Positions 42,519-51,480 are shown, counted from the first letter of the stretch. The stretch is 64,000 bases of DNA from JALZVT01 sp964634815 (GCA_964634815.1 CAZWMD010000004.1:1-64000); one strand, 5' to 3'. The notes: a model not told the origin generated them from the sequence alone. Translations and numbers: made by a program.

Positions 42519-43346
42519 GTGAGTAACGCGCCGTACTACCTGCCGCTCGACAATGAGGTAGAGATTTTCCAGGCTGCCTATGCCCAACGACTGCCTTTGT
42601 TACTAAAAGGGCCCACTGGCTGCGGCAAAACCCGGTTTGTGGAGTACATGAACTGGCTAATCGGTTCACAGCGAGATTCTCAGGCCCAAAATCAAGACAA
42701 CGAACCGGAACTCATAACCGTTGCCTGCCAGGAAGATCTGACCGCATCGGATCTCGTTGGACGTTTCCTGCTGGTTGATGGAGAAACCGTCTGGAGCGAT
42801 GGCCCCCTCACTCGCGCTGCTCGCAACGGCTCGATCTGCTATCTCGATGAGGTAGTAGAGGCTCGAAAAGACACCACGGTGATCATTCATGCCCTCACCG
42901 ACCATCGCCGATTACTACCGATCGATCGGACCGGCGAGCTGCTCAAGGCCCACGACGACTTCCTGTTGATCATCTCCTATAACCCCGGATATCAGAGTGC
43001 GCTGAAGGATTTAAAACCCAGCACCCGACAGCGTTTTGTCAGTATTGAGTTTGACTACCCTACACGGGAAAGAGAGGCCGAAATCATAATCGCAGAGAGC
43101 GGCGCAGATGAAACCCTCGCTATGCGCCTAAGCGTCATCGGAGAAAAAATACGCAACCTGAAGGAGCACGGCTTCGAAGAGGGTGTGAGCACCCGCTTGC
43201 TGGTGTACGCGGCCAGCCTGACTCACCAGGGACTGGACGCCCGAATCGCTGCAGAGCATGCCATTACCCAGGCAATCACTGATGATGCTTTGGTGCACGA
43301 GTCTATTACAGACATCATAGACGCCGTGTTACCCAGCCCTAACTAG
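42519..43346 (+). CDS. MoxR-type AAA+ ATPase, NorQ/CbbQ-like
   Basis: A 275-residue AAA+ protein. The Walker A motif GPTGCGKT occupies residues 31-38 and Walker B is in SICYLDEVVEAR near residue 110, with the sensor region IISYNPGYQSALKDLKPSTRQRFVSIEFDYP. The NSALK-like and PSTRQR segments match the CbbQ/NirQ/NorQ subgroup, which together with a VWA partner remodels or activates client enzymes such as NO reductase or RuBisCO. No client gene is in the window. The start is a GTG; its TAG overlaps the next GTG by 1 bp. Confidence 0.92.
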   Translation: MSNAPYYLPLDNEVEIFQAAYAQRLPLLLKGPTGCGKTRFVEYMNWLIGSQRDSQAQNQDNEPELITVACQEDLTASDLVGRFLLVDGETVWSDGPLTRAARNGSICYLDEVVEARKDTTVIIHALTDHRRLLPIDRTGELLKAHDDFLLIISYNPGYQSALKDLKPSTRQRFVSIEFDYPTREREAEIIIAESGADETLAMRLSVIGEKIRNLKEHGFEEGVSTRLLVYAASLTHQGLDARIAAEHAITQAITDDALVHESITDIIDAVLPSPN

Positions 43347-45403
43347 TGAGCGCCGAAAGCACCCTAAACAAGCCTTCCGATCCAGACGTTACAAATCATG
43401 ACCTGCTGGACACCTTGCCTCGACTCACTTTGTTCGCCGAAGGCATCATAGGAAGTACCTTTCACGTCTTGCCAATCGAGGCGTCGACAGAAGAGGCTGT
43501 TCAATTTCAGAACAAAGGTCCGTTCGCCACCCAGCGAACAATACATCTACCCGCAGAACCACTACCTGGATTACAGGTAAGCAAAGAACGCAACGCCGGT
43601 GCCTGGCGCGCCATGATACTGCAACAACTCGCTCCGCTGTTGTTCGGCACACATCGCTTTCGGCTTGAGCCGTCAGCAGAGACAGAGCCGTCAGCAGAGA
43701 CAGAGCCGGATCATAAAAAGAGTTCTGGTGCTGAAATGCTGGGTGATCTCCAGAAGTTCTTTAATCAGACTCAATACCCTGCCTTAACACGGCATTTGTT
43801 CTACGCCTGCGAGGCCATTCGTCACGACGCCTGCATTCGACGGGAGTATCCCGGCATCAAGGCGCACCTGGAAACGCTGAATCAACACCGCATAGATCTC
43901 GCTGCGGAGAACATGCCAGCACAGGGGCTATCCTCCCTGCCGCCTTTGGTTGCGCTGGTTTGCGAGGCGCTATTTGTAATGGAGTGTGTCGTTGATACTC
44001 ACCCGAAGAGTTTTGTCGCACCCACTCAAATTACTCGTCTGCTGCATGAGGCAAAAGCGCTGCGCAACGAAGAGCAATCAGTCTACGACTCGAAGCGAAT
44101 CACCACGGCCCTTCTCGAGCAGCTGAAACTTACCGCAGATCAAGCGGACCCGACGCTGCTGGAAGAGCTGGAAGCAGCAGATTCTGCAGACAATCACGTC
44201 GCCGAAATGGCTCAACAAGAAGAAGCCATCGATGCTCTGGAATTTGACCTTTTCATGCTGGACGAAGAGCTTGAGTTAATCCCTGGCGAAGAACCAGGTT
44301 CGATTTCCATGATGCGCGAGCTCGAGAACGAACGCGATGCACTCAAGCGCCGGATCGACATGCAAAAAGCAAAAATGAGCCGAACCCAGCCCAAGACAGA
44401 TCAAAGCGCAAGCCGCAGTTTTCTCTACGACGAATGGGATTATCTGCAAGGTACTTATCTGCGCGGCTGGTGTCGGCTGTTCGAACGGGAATTGGAACCC
44501 GGCGATCCACAAGAACTTCGCGAACTGGAAAGGCGAGTCGGTGAACACGCACGTCAGGTACGGCGTCAATTCGAGCAGATTCGTCCAATTGCGCTTGAAC
44601 GCATAAAACCCCTTGAAGAAGGTGATGAAATCTACCTGGATGCCTTGATCGATCACGAAATTGATCGCCGCACCGGCAGGCAGCGAGAGGCCCGAGTGTA
44701 CAGCACCAATACCAGAAAAAAGCGCTGGGTAGCCACAGCTTTCCTGGTTGATCTCTCAGCATCTACCGACGATGCGATTCCTGATCCCGATGCGCCGGAG
44801 CAAACACAGTACGACTATGATGATGACGACCCCTATGCATTTGAAAACGAATCATTAGAACCCGAAAAGCCCAAGCGACGGATCATCGATGTCCAGCGTG
44901 AAGCGCTTTGGCTCATGAGTCAGGCTCTGCAAAACCTGGGAGATGATTTCGGAATCTATGGGTTTTCAGGCTATGGACGCGACGAAGTCGAAGTGTTCCT
45001 GGTCAAGGAACTCGGGGAGGCTTTAAGCTCTCGTGTCTTGCAAAGCGTAATGAACATGCAGCCGCGACGCAGCACACGTATGGGGCCCGCAATTCGACAC
45101 GCGGTCAAAAAACTGCGTGGTCGAGAAGCAGGACGCCGCATATTGATTCTGGTTTCCGACGGTTTCCCTCAAGACAGCGACTACGGACCAAACCGAGGCG
45201 ATCATGAGTACGGCGTACAAGACACCGCCAAGGCATTACTTGAAGCGCAGGCAGCCGGGGTTGAAACTTTCTGTATCACTGTGGACACATCGGGACACGA
45301 TTATCTTAATCGTATGTGTCCTGAACAACGATACATGGTGATCGAAGAGATTGAAGAACTGCCAAACGCCCTGACCAAGGTTTATCGAAGGCTTGCTTTC
45401 TAA
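43346..45403 (+). CDS. VWA-domain protein, NorD/CbbO-like
   Basis: The 685-residue partner of the MoxR-type ATPase. Residues 1-440 are helical and acidic, with a long coiled-coil-like part (EEAIDALEFDLFMLDEELELIPGEE). The C-terminal VWA domain begins at FLVDLSAST, giving the DxSxS metal site at residues 469-473, followed by PRRSTRMGPAIRHAVKKLR and ILILVSDGFPQD. In NorD/CbbO proteins this domain recruits the client. A 33-residue acidic insert lies directly after the metal motif (DDAIPDPDAPEQ...). An 18-bp tandem repeat encodes EPSAET twice. Confidence 0.9.
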   Translation: MSAESTLNKPSDPDVTNHDLLDTLPRLTLFAEGIIGSTFHVLPIEASTEEAVQFQNKGPFATQRTIHLPAEPLPGLQVSKERNAGAWRAMILQQLAPLLFGTHRFRLEPSAETEPSAETEPDHKKSSGAEMLGDLQKFFNQTQYPALTRHLFYACEAIRHDACIRREYPGIKAHLETLNQHRIDLAAENMPAQGLSSLPPLVALVCEALFVMECVVDTHPKSFVAPTQITRLLHEAKALRNEEQSVYDSKRITTALLEQLKLTADQADPTLLEELEAADSADNHVAEMAQQEEAIDALEFDLFMLDEELELIPGEEPGSISMMRELENERDALKRRIDMQKAKMSRTQPKTDQSASRSFLYDEWDYLQGTYLRGWCRLFERELEPGDPQELRELERRVGEHARQVRRQFEQIRPIALERIKPLEEGDEIYLDALIDHEIDRRTGRQREARVYSTNTRKKRWVATAFLVDLSASTDDAIPDPDAPEQTQYDYDDDDPYAFENESLEPEKPKRRIIDVQREALWLMSQALQNLGDDFGIYGFSGYGRDEVEVFLVKELGEALSSRVLQSVMNMQPRRSTRMGPAIRHAVKKLRGREAGRRILILVSDGFPQDSDYGPNRGDHEYGVQDTAKALLEAQAAGVETFCITVDTSGHDYLNRMCPEQRYMVIEEIEELPNALTKVYRRLAF
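43667..43708. repeat. 18-bp tandem repeat in the norD-like gene
   Basis: The unit gagccgtcagcagagaca occurs at 43667-43684 and 43685-43702, with six further bases of a third copy. It gives EPSAET-EPSAET-EP in a variable acidic linker and preserves the frame. Confidence 0.93.
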
Positions 45404-45430
45404 CGCTGTAGCATCTATCTCAGGCGATAC

Positions 45431-48019
45431 CTAAAGCTCTTCCATATCAATCAACACGCTTGCTGGAAATCGAAGTGTGAACGTAGAACCTTTTGTGGGT
45501 TCACTCACCACAGAGACATGGCCTCCATGGCGTTCAACCACTGTTTTAACAAACCTAAGGCCCAGACCGGAACCGCGCTGCACTACAATTTCTCGCACCT
45601 TCGAGCGGTAATAGGGTTCAAAGACTCGATCGATATCAACCGCAGGAATGCCGTAACCCTGATCAATAACCGCACAGCAGGCGTCACCAGATTCTTCAAG
45701 GGAGACGCGTAGCGTCACTTCCGTATTAACTGGCGAATATTTCACTGCATTAGTCAGAAGGTTAACGAGCGCACGCTCCAGCAACTCACCATTGCCTTTC
45801 ATCCACAGACCACTATCGCCCACCTGATCATCAAAGCGGAGTCGAATTTCCTTGGCTGCCCCCTGCTCAAATACCTGCTCCAGAGCGTTATTGGCAATCG
45901 AACTCAGCTCTACCTCGTAGGTGTCCATGTCTTCAGAGTTTTCAACTCGTGACAATTGCACAAACTGCTCTGACACATTTAGCGAACGCAAAGCATAGCT
46001 CTCGATTTGCTTGAGCAGCTTCTTGTTTTGTTTCACATCGCCGCCTGAGCGAATCAGCGCTAGAATCGATACCATTGGTGATCGAAGATCATGCGATAAA
46101 AACGCCAGAGCTTCTTCGCGTTGGCGCTGCGCCATACGAATCTCGGTGACGTCTGCAGCCGTCATAAGCCAGTAACCTTTGAGCTCTTCATCAACTCGTA
46201 GTGGCGCACAATCGAGCAGCATACGATGAGTAGCCGATTGAACCTCGAAAGACGTCGAGTCACTTTCAACCACAATCCGATAAATCAGATTTTCCCAACT
46301 CATGCCATCGGGTGCGCTCACATGATCGCCAATGGTAAGTATGCTCTCTCCGACTCTTATCTGAGTGAGTTCAGTAAAGGAGCTATTAACGTACTCAACA
46401 AGCCCTCCCATACTAATCAGACACACACCACTTGTGATCTGCTCCAGGCTTTTCATGTTCACATCGCGGATAGTTCGAACATCATCGGCAAGCAGATTCA
46501 GCTGTCTGATCTCGGCATTAAGACGCTCAATGGGTTCGTTTTGTCGGCCACGGGTTACCTGTGTATCGCGTAACACACCTCGAACGAAGCTCTGCTCTTG
46601 CTGGCTGAAGGGTTCGTCTCTTTCGAGTACAAGCTCAAAACGTCGAGCACCCCGAGAAATCTGGCTACGAAAAACGGACCCGCCATTTTCATCCAGTAAC
46701 TGCACTTCAGTCTCTAGTTCATCAACCCCTTCATGCGCCAGAATCTGCGAGCGTGGCTGGGCATCCAGCACCGATGCTACATGTGCCACCACCGCATTGA
46801 GACGAGTGTTGTCGAGCACGGTAAATCCCAAAGCCAAACGCTCTGCACTGAAGCGCTGAACTTCTCGGCTAACAAAGCGCCACGCCACCTCCAATCGTCG
46901 CCAACTCCACAGCGGGTAGGTTAAGGCAGCGGCAATGGCAGCCGCACCGAGTGGGACATAGAGTCGGGCAAAATAGAGCAGCAGATAAAAAAGCAAAATA
47001 GGAACAAGCGTAAACGCAACTGTCACCAGCAGCATCGAACCTGGCAATAGCCGGGGTAGAACCAGTGGTGGCACTACGGCAAGCAACAACACAATCAGAA
47101 GAACAGAAAGTGGCTTTGCATTTCGTATGAGGGTGTTTTGGCGAACTGCCGCCAGCACATTGGCGTTGAATTCGACACCGGGCATGGGACGTGAGCTCCC
47201 CGACACGGGCGTGGTCACCCAATCCGAGACGCCGGTTGCCGTCAAGCCAACCAAGACAGTCTTGCCACGAAGCTTGGCTTGCTCCTGGGCTTGCGTCTCG
47301 GCAGCCAGCAGGCCTTCTGCAGATACAAAGTCAAACGAACCTGGCTTGCCTATAAATGGTACCCGGCGGTAGTCACACCGAATGTTCTGCATCGAAAACT
47401 TCGGAACCTCACAGTCATCTGAGGGGCGCTGGGGTTCATCCTCATTCTTTGATTCTGCGGCCAGCACCAGATGAGGCCAGTAGGGTTGGCCAATACCTTG
47501 AAACAGGTACACCCCACGGCTGATGCCATCATCGTCCAATTCCGGGTGCACATGGCCAATGGCGGTGACAGAATCCAGGAACTGCGGCAGCGGCAGCACT
47601 TCAATCAACTGCCCCGCATCGGTCAGCGCATCGATTACCATGGGCAACGCCAACTCCGGCAAATCACCAAGTGCAGAACCAAGTTCTATATCGGCGTCTG
47701 TGGTGGTTGGCTCGCTATACACGATGTCAACCAGCACTTCCTTGGGCTGCGCGAGAGCAATGGCTCGAAACAGTCTTGCCTGCTCCGGGCGCCGCCATGG
47801 CCAGCGACCAAAACGCTGCAAACTCTGCTCATCAACGCCAACAATCACCACGTCACTGGGCAGTTCACTACCCAGCAAGGTCACCACGCCGTCGTAGAGC
47901 CTTCGGTCGAAGCTTTTGAGCCATTGGTATTGAGAGGCGATACCTGCAAAACCAACCACCACGACCACCAGCGCGATCAGTTCGAGCAGCAGCGCTGACC
48001 GCTGTTGCAGCTTTTTCAT
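45431..48019 (-). CDS. CHASE2-domain sensor histidine kinase
   Basis: The 862-residue kinase has an N-terminal membrane helix (LLLELIALVVVVVGFAG), a periplasmic CHASE2 domain to about residue 285 (DVVIVGVDEQSLQRFGRWPWRR, ARLFRAIALAQPKEVLVDIVYSEP, LRGKTVLVGLTATGVSD), three further helices near 300-370, a PAS-like region near 520-620, and HisKA with the phospho-acceptor His643 in LSHDLRSPM. The ATPase domain has NLLTNAVKYSPVN, DQGYGIPA and GSGLGLRFV. It lies 6 bp after the FecR-like gene. The OmpR-type regulator further upstream is its likely partner. Confidence 0.93.
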   Translation of the reverse strand: MKKLQQRSALLLELIALVVVVVGFAGIASQYQWLKSFDRRLYDGVVTLLGSELPSDVVIVGVDEQSLQRFGRWPWRRPEQARLFRAIALAQPKEVLVDIVYSEPTTTDADIELGSALGDLPELALPMVIDALTDAGQLIEVLPLPQFLDSVTAIGHVHPELDDDGISRGVYLFQGIGQPYWPHLVLAAESKNEDEPQRPSDDCEVPKFSMQNIRCDYRRVPFIGKPGSFDFVSAEGLLAAETQAQEQAKLRGKTVLVGLTATGVSDWVTTPVSGSSRPMPGVEFNANVLAAVRQNTLIRNAKPLSVLLIVLLLAVVPPLVLPRLLPGSMLLVTVAFTLVPILLFYLLLYFARLYVPLGAAAIAAALTYPLWSWRRLEVAWRFVSREVQRFSAERLALGFTVLDNTRLNAVVAHVASVLDAQPRSQILAHEGVDELETEVQLLDENGGSVFRSQISRGARRFELVLERDEPFSQQEQSFVRGVLRDTQVTRGRQNEPIERLNAEIRQLNLLADDVRTIRDVNMKSLEQITSGVCLISMGGLVEYVNSSFTELTQIRVGESILTIGDHVSAPDGMSWENLIYRIVVESDSTSFEVQSATHRMLLDCAPLRVDEELKGYWLMTAADVTEIRMAQRQREEALAFLSHDLRSPMVSILALIRSGGDVKQNKKLLKQIESYALRSLNVSEQFVQLSRVENSEDMDTYEVELSSIANNALEQVFEQGAAKEIRLRFDDQVGDSGLWMKGNGELLERALVNLLTNAVKYSPVNTEVTLRVSLEESGDACCAVIDQGYGIPAVDIDRVFEPYYRSKVREIVVQRGSGLGLRFVKTVVERHGGHVSVVSEPTKGSTFTLRFPASVLIDMEEL

Positions 48020-48025
48020 CAGCCC

Positions 48026-49462
48026 TTAGATCGCCAGAAGTAAGGCAAGTACCATTCCGCCAATACTCCAGGGTCTGCGGCGTCTGACAGACTGTTCCTC
48101 AGCAGGGGCAACGGGGCTCGCAATTTCTCCATCCAGCGCCTGGACGCTGACGGTGTAGGTCTCTTTGGGGAGGTCTTGCACCAGCAACTCGTTGGTATCA
48201 GTGTTCTTAACAATGGCAGAGCCTCCGCCCGTTGGCGTAACTACAACTCTATAATCCGAAGCGCCGTCCACGGGGTCCCACTGAACACGCAGCTCGGCCC
48301 CCCGACCGGGCTGCCATACACGCAATCCTGCTGGAGCAGTCAATGTTGGCTTTACCCTGATGGCCTGGGTAACTTCATACCCCTGCAAGCCACTCGCTGC
48401 GATACCGCGGACACCAAACACATAATTACCTGGAGCAAGGCTTGCCAGCGCATACTCCGGCCCAGGTACTTTCGCGCCGGTGAGAATCGACGACAGATCT
48501 GGACTGGAATAGACCTGCACCAGATAGGCGGCAGCGCCCGCCACACCTGTCCAGCGCAGAGATTCGTCACTTGCATGTGGGCGGATGGACGAAGAAGCAA
48601 AGGCAGGCGCCTCAAGCAGCTCCTCCACCATAAGACCCTGGCTACTGGCCTTCAGACCAAAACCTTTGGAAACCGGGGTGTTCACGGAACCACTTACGTA
48701 TTCAACCGCACCGCCCACTGTTTCGACAAAGCTATCACCGGCTTCAGCACGGGTCCGAAACTCGGTGCCTCGCACCGCAGCGACGCCCAGAGGTGTAGAG
48801 ATACGGTATTCCGACCCTGGTCCGGTTTGCTTCTTGACCTCTGAAGCGCTGGACCCTCGATTCAGACGAACCCGCGAATCCACCATGCCAGTGTCGCGGT
48901 AGGCACTAAGCGTATCGAACACCAGCTCCGAATCAGGGCCAATCTGCATGACAGAACCATCAGCAAATCGGACGTTGGCGTAACTCTCTGGCCCCGTAAT
49001 CAGCGTATCGCCAATCGACAACGTAGAGCCTTTGGCGATGGTCTGGGAGGCAGCGGGCTGGCTCGCTGTTTTGGACTGATTTTGAGCGCGAATGTATTGC
49101 ACGTCGCCCAGCGTGTAGATCAGCTCAACGGCCGCAGGAACCTCAATAAGCCATTCGATAGGAATGCGCAAACGGGTTCCTGCCTGCAATCGGGTGGGTT
49201 GGCTCAGATTATTGTGCTTCGCAAGGTCCTGCCAGTAAGTGTAAGCCCCGCAATACTTGTCAGCGAGGTTCCATAGCTTGTCCCCAGGCCGAATGGTATA
49301 GAGCCAGTCTGCAGCCTGAGCGCCAGGCGCCATAAAGGTTGCCCCCAGGAAACTGGCGGTCGACAAAACAACCAGTAAAAAGGGCCTAACCAGCCAGGAG
49401 CGAATACCGCCGATCCAGACACATGAAGAGAGGCGTCGAGATGTTGGCCATTGAATCAACAT
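48026..49462 (-). CDS. LysM and FecR domain envelope protein
   Basis: A 478-residue exported protein. The signal peptide ends near AQAADWLYT. A LysM domain covers residues 53-100 (YTIRPGDKLWNLADKYC...AGTRLRIP). A FecR domain follows (GSTLSIGDTLITGPESYANVRFADGS, ISTPLGVAAVRGTEFRT). Two fibronectin-like or beta-sandwich segments come next (LRWTGVAGAAAYLVQVY, LRVQWDPVDGASDYRVVV), and a C-terminal membrane helix (WSIGGMVLALLLAI). It may sense or bind peptidoglycan and present the signal to the adjacent CHASE2 kinase; that is inference. The ATG at 49462 with GGGAG upstream is the real start. The N-run further upstream is outside the gene. Confidence 0.9.
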   Translation of the reverse strand: MLIQWPTSRRLSSCVWIGGIRSWLVRPFLLVVLSTASFLGATFMAPGAQAADWLYTIRPGDKLWNLADKYCGAYTYWQDLAKHNNLSQPTRLQAGTRLRIPIEWLIEVPAAVELIYTLGDVQYIRAQNQSKTASQPAASQTIAKGSTLSIGDTLITGPESYANVRFADGSVMQIGPDSELVFDTLSAYRDTGMVDSRVRLNRGSSASEVKKQTGPGSEYRISTPLGVAAVRGTEFRTRAEAGDSFVETVGGAVEYVSGSVNTPVSKGFGLKASSQGLMVEELLEAPAFASSSIRPHASDESLRWTGVAGAAAYLVQVYSSPDLSSILTGAKVPGPEYALASLAPGNYVFGVRGIAASGLQGYEVTQAIRVKPTLTAPAGLRVWQPGRGAELRVQWDPVDGASDYRVVVTPTGGGSAIVKNTDTNELLVQDLPKETYTVSVQALDGEIASPVAPAEEQSVRRRRPWSIGGMVLALLLAI

Positions 49463-49502
49463 AGAGTCACTCCCAGAGAGGACCAGCGAAGCACAGCAAG
49501 GG
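49448..49502. repeat. 55-bp segment duplicated across the first assembly gap (copy 1)
   Basis: This stretch, from ccattgaatc to cagcaaggg, recurs base for base at 49603-49657 on the other side of the 100-N gap. It holds the start codon and ribosome site of the FecR-like gene. The simplest explanation is two contigs sharing one 55-bp end and joined without merging. Confidence 0.9.
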
Positions 49503-49602
49503 NNNNNNNNNNNNNNNNNNNNNNNNNNNNNNNNNNNNNNNNNNNNNNNNNNNNNNNNNNNNNNNNNNNNNNNNNNNNNNNNNNNNNNNNNNNNNNNNNN
49601 NN
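49503..49602. other. Assembly gap of exactly 100 N
   Basis: One hundred unknown bases, a conventional placeholder size. It lies between the FecR-like gene and the upstream response regulator, within the likely 5' leader of the FecR transcript. Both edges carry the same 55-bp sequence, and a 15-bp tandem repeat begins right at the edge. Confidence 0.97.
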
Positions 49603-49657
49603 CCATTGAATCAACATAGAGTCACTCCCAGAGAGGACCAGCGAAGCACAGCAAGGG
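49603..49657. repeat. 55-bp segment duplicated across the first assembly gap (copy 2)
   Basis: Identical to 49448-49502. If the copies are one sequence, the start of the FecR-like gene is intact and only the tandem repeat beyond it is uncertain in length. Confidence 0.9.
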
Positions 49658-49681
49658 TACCAGAAGAAAGGGTACCAGAAG
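49653..49681. repeat. 15-bp-period tandem repeat at the contig edge
   Basis: aagggtaccagaag appears at 49653-49666 and again at 49668-49681, a period of 15 bp. The first contig stops within the first unit, so the true array could be longer and may have caused the break. Confidence 0.85.
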
Positions 49682-49727
49682 ACGGAGCATGCCCGTGTGT
49701 TCCTGCAACTGCGCCTGGCTTTCAAGC

Positions 49728-50426
49728 TTAGCTGTTGGCGACATCCAATTCGCGCTCGACCTGCTCAAGTCGATATCCGTGCTGATAAACGGTCTTAATA
49801 CGGAAACCGTTCTCTGGAGAAATGGCAAGTCGTTTTCTCACTCGAGACACATGCACATCAACCGTTCGTGTATTTACGCCAGTCACCCGCCAAACGTCAC
49901 GCAGAAGCTGTTCGCGAGACACAAGCCGACCTGCGCGTTGAAACAGATAGTGGGCGACTTCAAATTCACGGGCGGTGAGCCTGACATCTTCGTCTCCCAT
50001 CGTAACCGTCTTGTTTTCCAGATTGAATTTGTACTGACCGAACTCCGCCTCTAGCTCGGCGCTGCCCAGTCGACGACTCAAAGCATTGATCCGTGCGAGA
50101 AACTCCGCTTTTGAGGCGCGCTTGATCATGTAGTCGTCTGCACCACAAGACAGCGCCTCAACAATGTCATCCTCAGCATCCCGCTGAGTGACAAACAAAA
50201 TAGGCACGTGCCAATTTACCGTGCTACGAACAATTTTGAGCACCTCAACACCTGTTGTATCTGGCAGCTCCCAATCAAGAACAAGGAGATCATAGTCAGA
50301 TCGATCCAGTCGGGTAAGAAACTCTTCTCCGGTGGCCGCATGCACACATTGGTTCCCTGCCTCAGCAAGCCAGGATATCAATAGATCAGCCTGGGCTTGA
50401 TCATCTTCCAACAATATGACATTCAT
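49728..50426 (-). CDS. OmpR/PhoB-family response regulator
   Basis: The 232-residue regulator has the receiver domain MNVILLEDDQAQADLL with phospho-acceptor Asp51 in LLVLDWELPDTTGV, Thr in FVTQRDAED and Lys in YMIKRASKAE. The winged-helix DNA-binding domain follows (LTAREFEVAHYLFQ, VNTRTVDVHVSRVRKRL, IKTVYQHGYRLEQ). It heads the minus-strand group of regulator, LysM-FecR protein and CHASE2 kinase, so it is the likely output of that kinase. A 16-bp direct repeat lies in its upstream region. Confidence 0.92.
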   Translation of the reverse strand: MNVILLEDDQAQADLLISWLAEAGNQCVHAATGEEFLTRLDRSDYDLLVLDWELPDTTGVEVLKIVRSTVNWHVPILFVTQRDAEDDIVEALSCGADDYMIKRASKAEFLARINALSRRLGSAELEAEFGQYKFNLENKTVTMGDEDVRLTAREFEVAHYLFQRAGRLVSREQLLRDVWRVTGVNTRTVDVHVSRVRKRLAISPENGFRIKTVYQHGYRLEQVERELDVANS

Positions 50427-51012
50427 CTTTTTCTTTACCTAACCTAAACCCTGCAACCGGATCATCGTCACCTCTTTGCCTGGCTGTTTTGCCCTAGCTA
50501 TTTTTACCCCAGCCTATTTTTACCCCAGCCGTTAGCCCTCAGGCTAGCTTGTTCTTACCTGGTACTGCTTTAGCTGTCGGCAATGCCGATCCACGGCGCT
50601 AAATAGCTCTTGGCTGTGTTTTATACAGCAGCCACACCTCACTAACTTAGAGTAACGCGACAACGCAGGTAAGACCCCCCAAAACGGGACGTCAAAATAC
50701 CTGTTTACCTCTAATTTACAAGATTTCCCCAACCCACAAGATACGCCCCGCTTTGGCTTTCAGCAACCAGCGCAAAGAGACACCGATAGAGCGCAAAAAT
50801 CCCGTAACATCAGTGACATCGACGCTCCGGCGGTCCTTCGGGGTGTAGACTTGTTTGCGGACAATTGTAGAATGCCTGACAGTTGTCTGAATCAAACTCA
50901 GTATGAGATCCAGCACAAATGGGGTAATCCCCAATCAACTAGCCAAACAGAGCTAATCACTAAAAGGTTGACCAAAACGTCGACCTGAATACTCTCCGAG
51001 GGGACAGCAATA
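50427..51012. other. 586-bp divergent intergenic region
   Basis: This region should hold the promoters of the minus-strand response regulator and the plus-strand DUF4332 gene. It contains a tandem 16-bp repeat at 50498-50529 and a GAGGGG ribosome site just before 51013. Short open frames inside it have no ribosome sites or protein-like composition, and I see no RNA gene. Confidence 0.6.
50498..50529. repeat. Two tandem 16-bp direct repeats upstream of the response regulator gene
   Basis: ctatttttaccccagc occurs at 50498-50513 and 50514-50529 without a gap, 72-103 bp upstream of the regulator start codon. Direct repeats of this size near a PhoB/OmpR-type regulator gene could be binding sites for the regulator itself, but it may simply be another duplication. 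Confidence 0.85.
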
Positions 51013-51417
51013 ATGACTGCATTAACCACAATTGAAGGTATCGGCCCGGCTTACGAAGAAAAACTAAAGTCTGCGGGCGTTAACAGCTGCGAGGAGCTCC
51101 TCGAAAAAGGCGCCACCGCGAAGGGTCGCAAAGAGATCGAAGAAGCATCAGGCATGGCGCATGCACTTGTACTCAGGTTCGTAAACCATGCTGATCTATG
51201 TCGCATCAAGGGCGTTGGCGGAGAGTATTCAGAACTGCTTGAGGCTGCTGGCGTAGACACAGTGCCCGAGTTAGCACAGCGTAATGCCGCCAATCTCACT
51301 GCAGCAATGGCAAAGTGCAACGAGGAGAAGAAGTTAGTACGTTCCTTGCCTTCTGAAAAATCTGTCACCAATTGGGTTGCCCAGGCCAAAGAATTGCCCA
51401 AAATCGTGACTCACTAA
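51013..51417 (+). CDS. DUF4332 family protein (helix-hairpin-helix)
   Basis: A 134-residue protein with two helix-hairpin-helix units: LTTIEGIGPAYEEKLKSAGVNSCEELLEKGAT near the start and LCRIKGVGGEYSELLEAAGVDTVPELAQRN in the middle, the pattern of DUF4332. HhH units contact nucleic acids or proteins through the GIGPAY and GVGGEY turns. The ATG has a GAGGGG ribosome site, and a strong terminator ends the transcript 35 bp after the stop, so this is a single-gene unit, possibly highly expressed. Confidence 0.9.
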   Translation: MTALTTIEGIGPAYEEKLKSAGVNSCEELLEKGATAKGRKEIEEASGMAHALVLRFVNHADLCRIKGVGGEYSELLEAAGVDTVPELAQRNAANLTAAMAKCNEEKKLVRSLPSEKSVTNWVAQAKELPKIVTH

Positions 51418-51450
51418 TACCCACAATTCAGCGCAAACTGCCGATAAAGT

Positions 51451-51480
51451 GGAGGGCCCTCTCGAGGGCCCTTTTTTTTT
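51451..51480 (+). terminator. Rho-independent terminator of the DUF4332 gene
   Basis: AGGGCCCTC (51453-51461) and GAGGGCCCT (51463-51471 region) make a GC-rich hairpin with a very short loop, followed by nine Ts. It lies 35 bp after the DUF4332 stop codon. Confidence 0.93.

Noticed and set aside
46365..46859. A 164-codon open frame on the plus strand inside the CHASE2 kinase gene
   Set aside because: It is Ser/Arg-rich, opposite a well-supported gene, lacks a ribosome site and resembles no protein.
49456..49725. Open frames running through the N gap
   Set aside because: They exist only because the Ns contain no stop codon; the flanks are a duplicated 55-bp sequence.
50612..50630. A second LexA-like palindrome (CTGT...ACAG) in the intergenic region before the DUF4332 gene
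   Set aside because: The half-sites are 7 bases apart, while LexA needs 8, and the site is far from either start codon.
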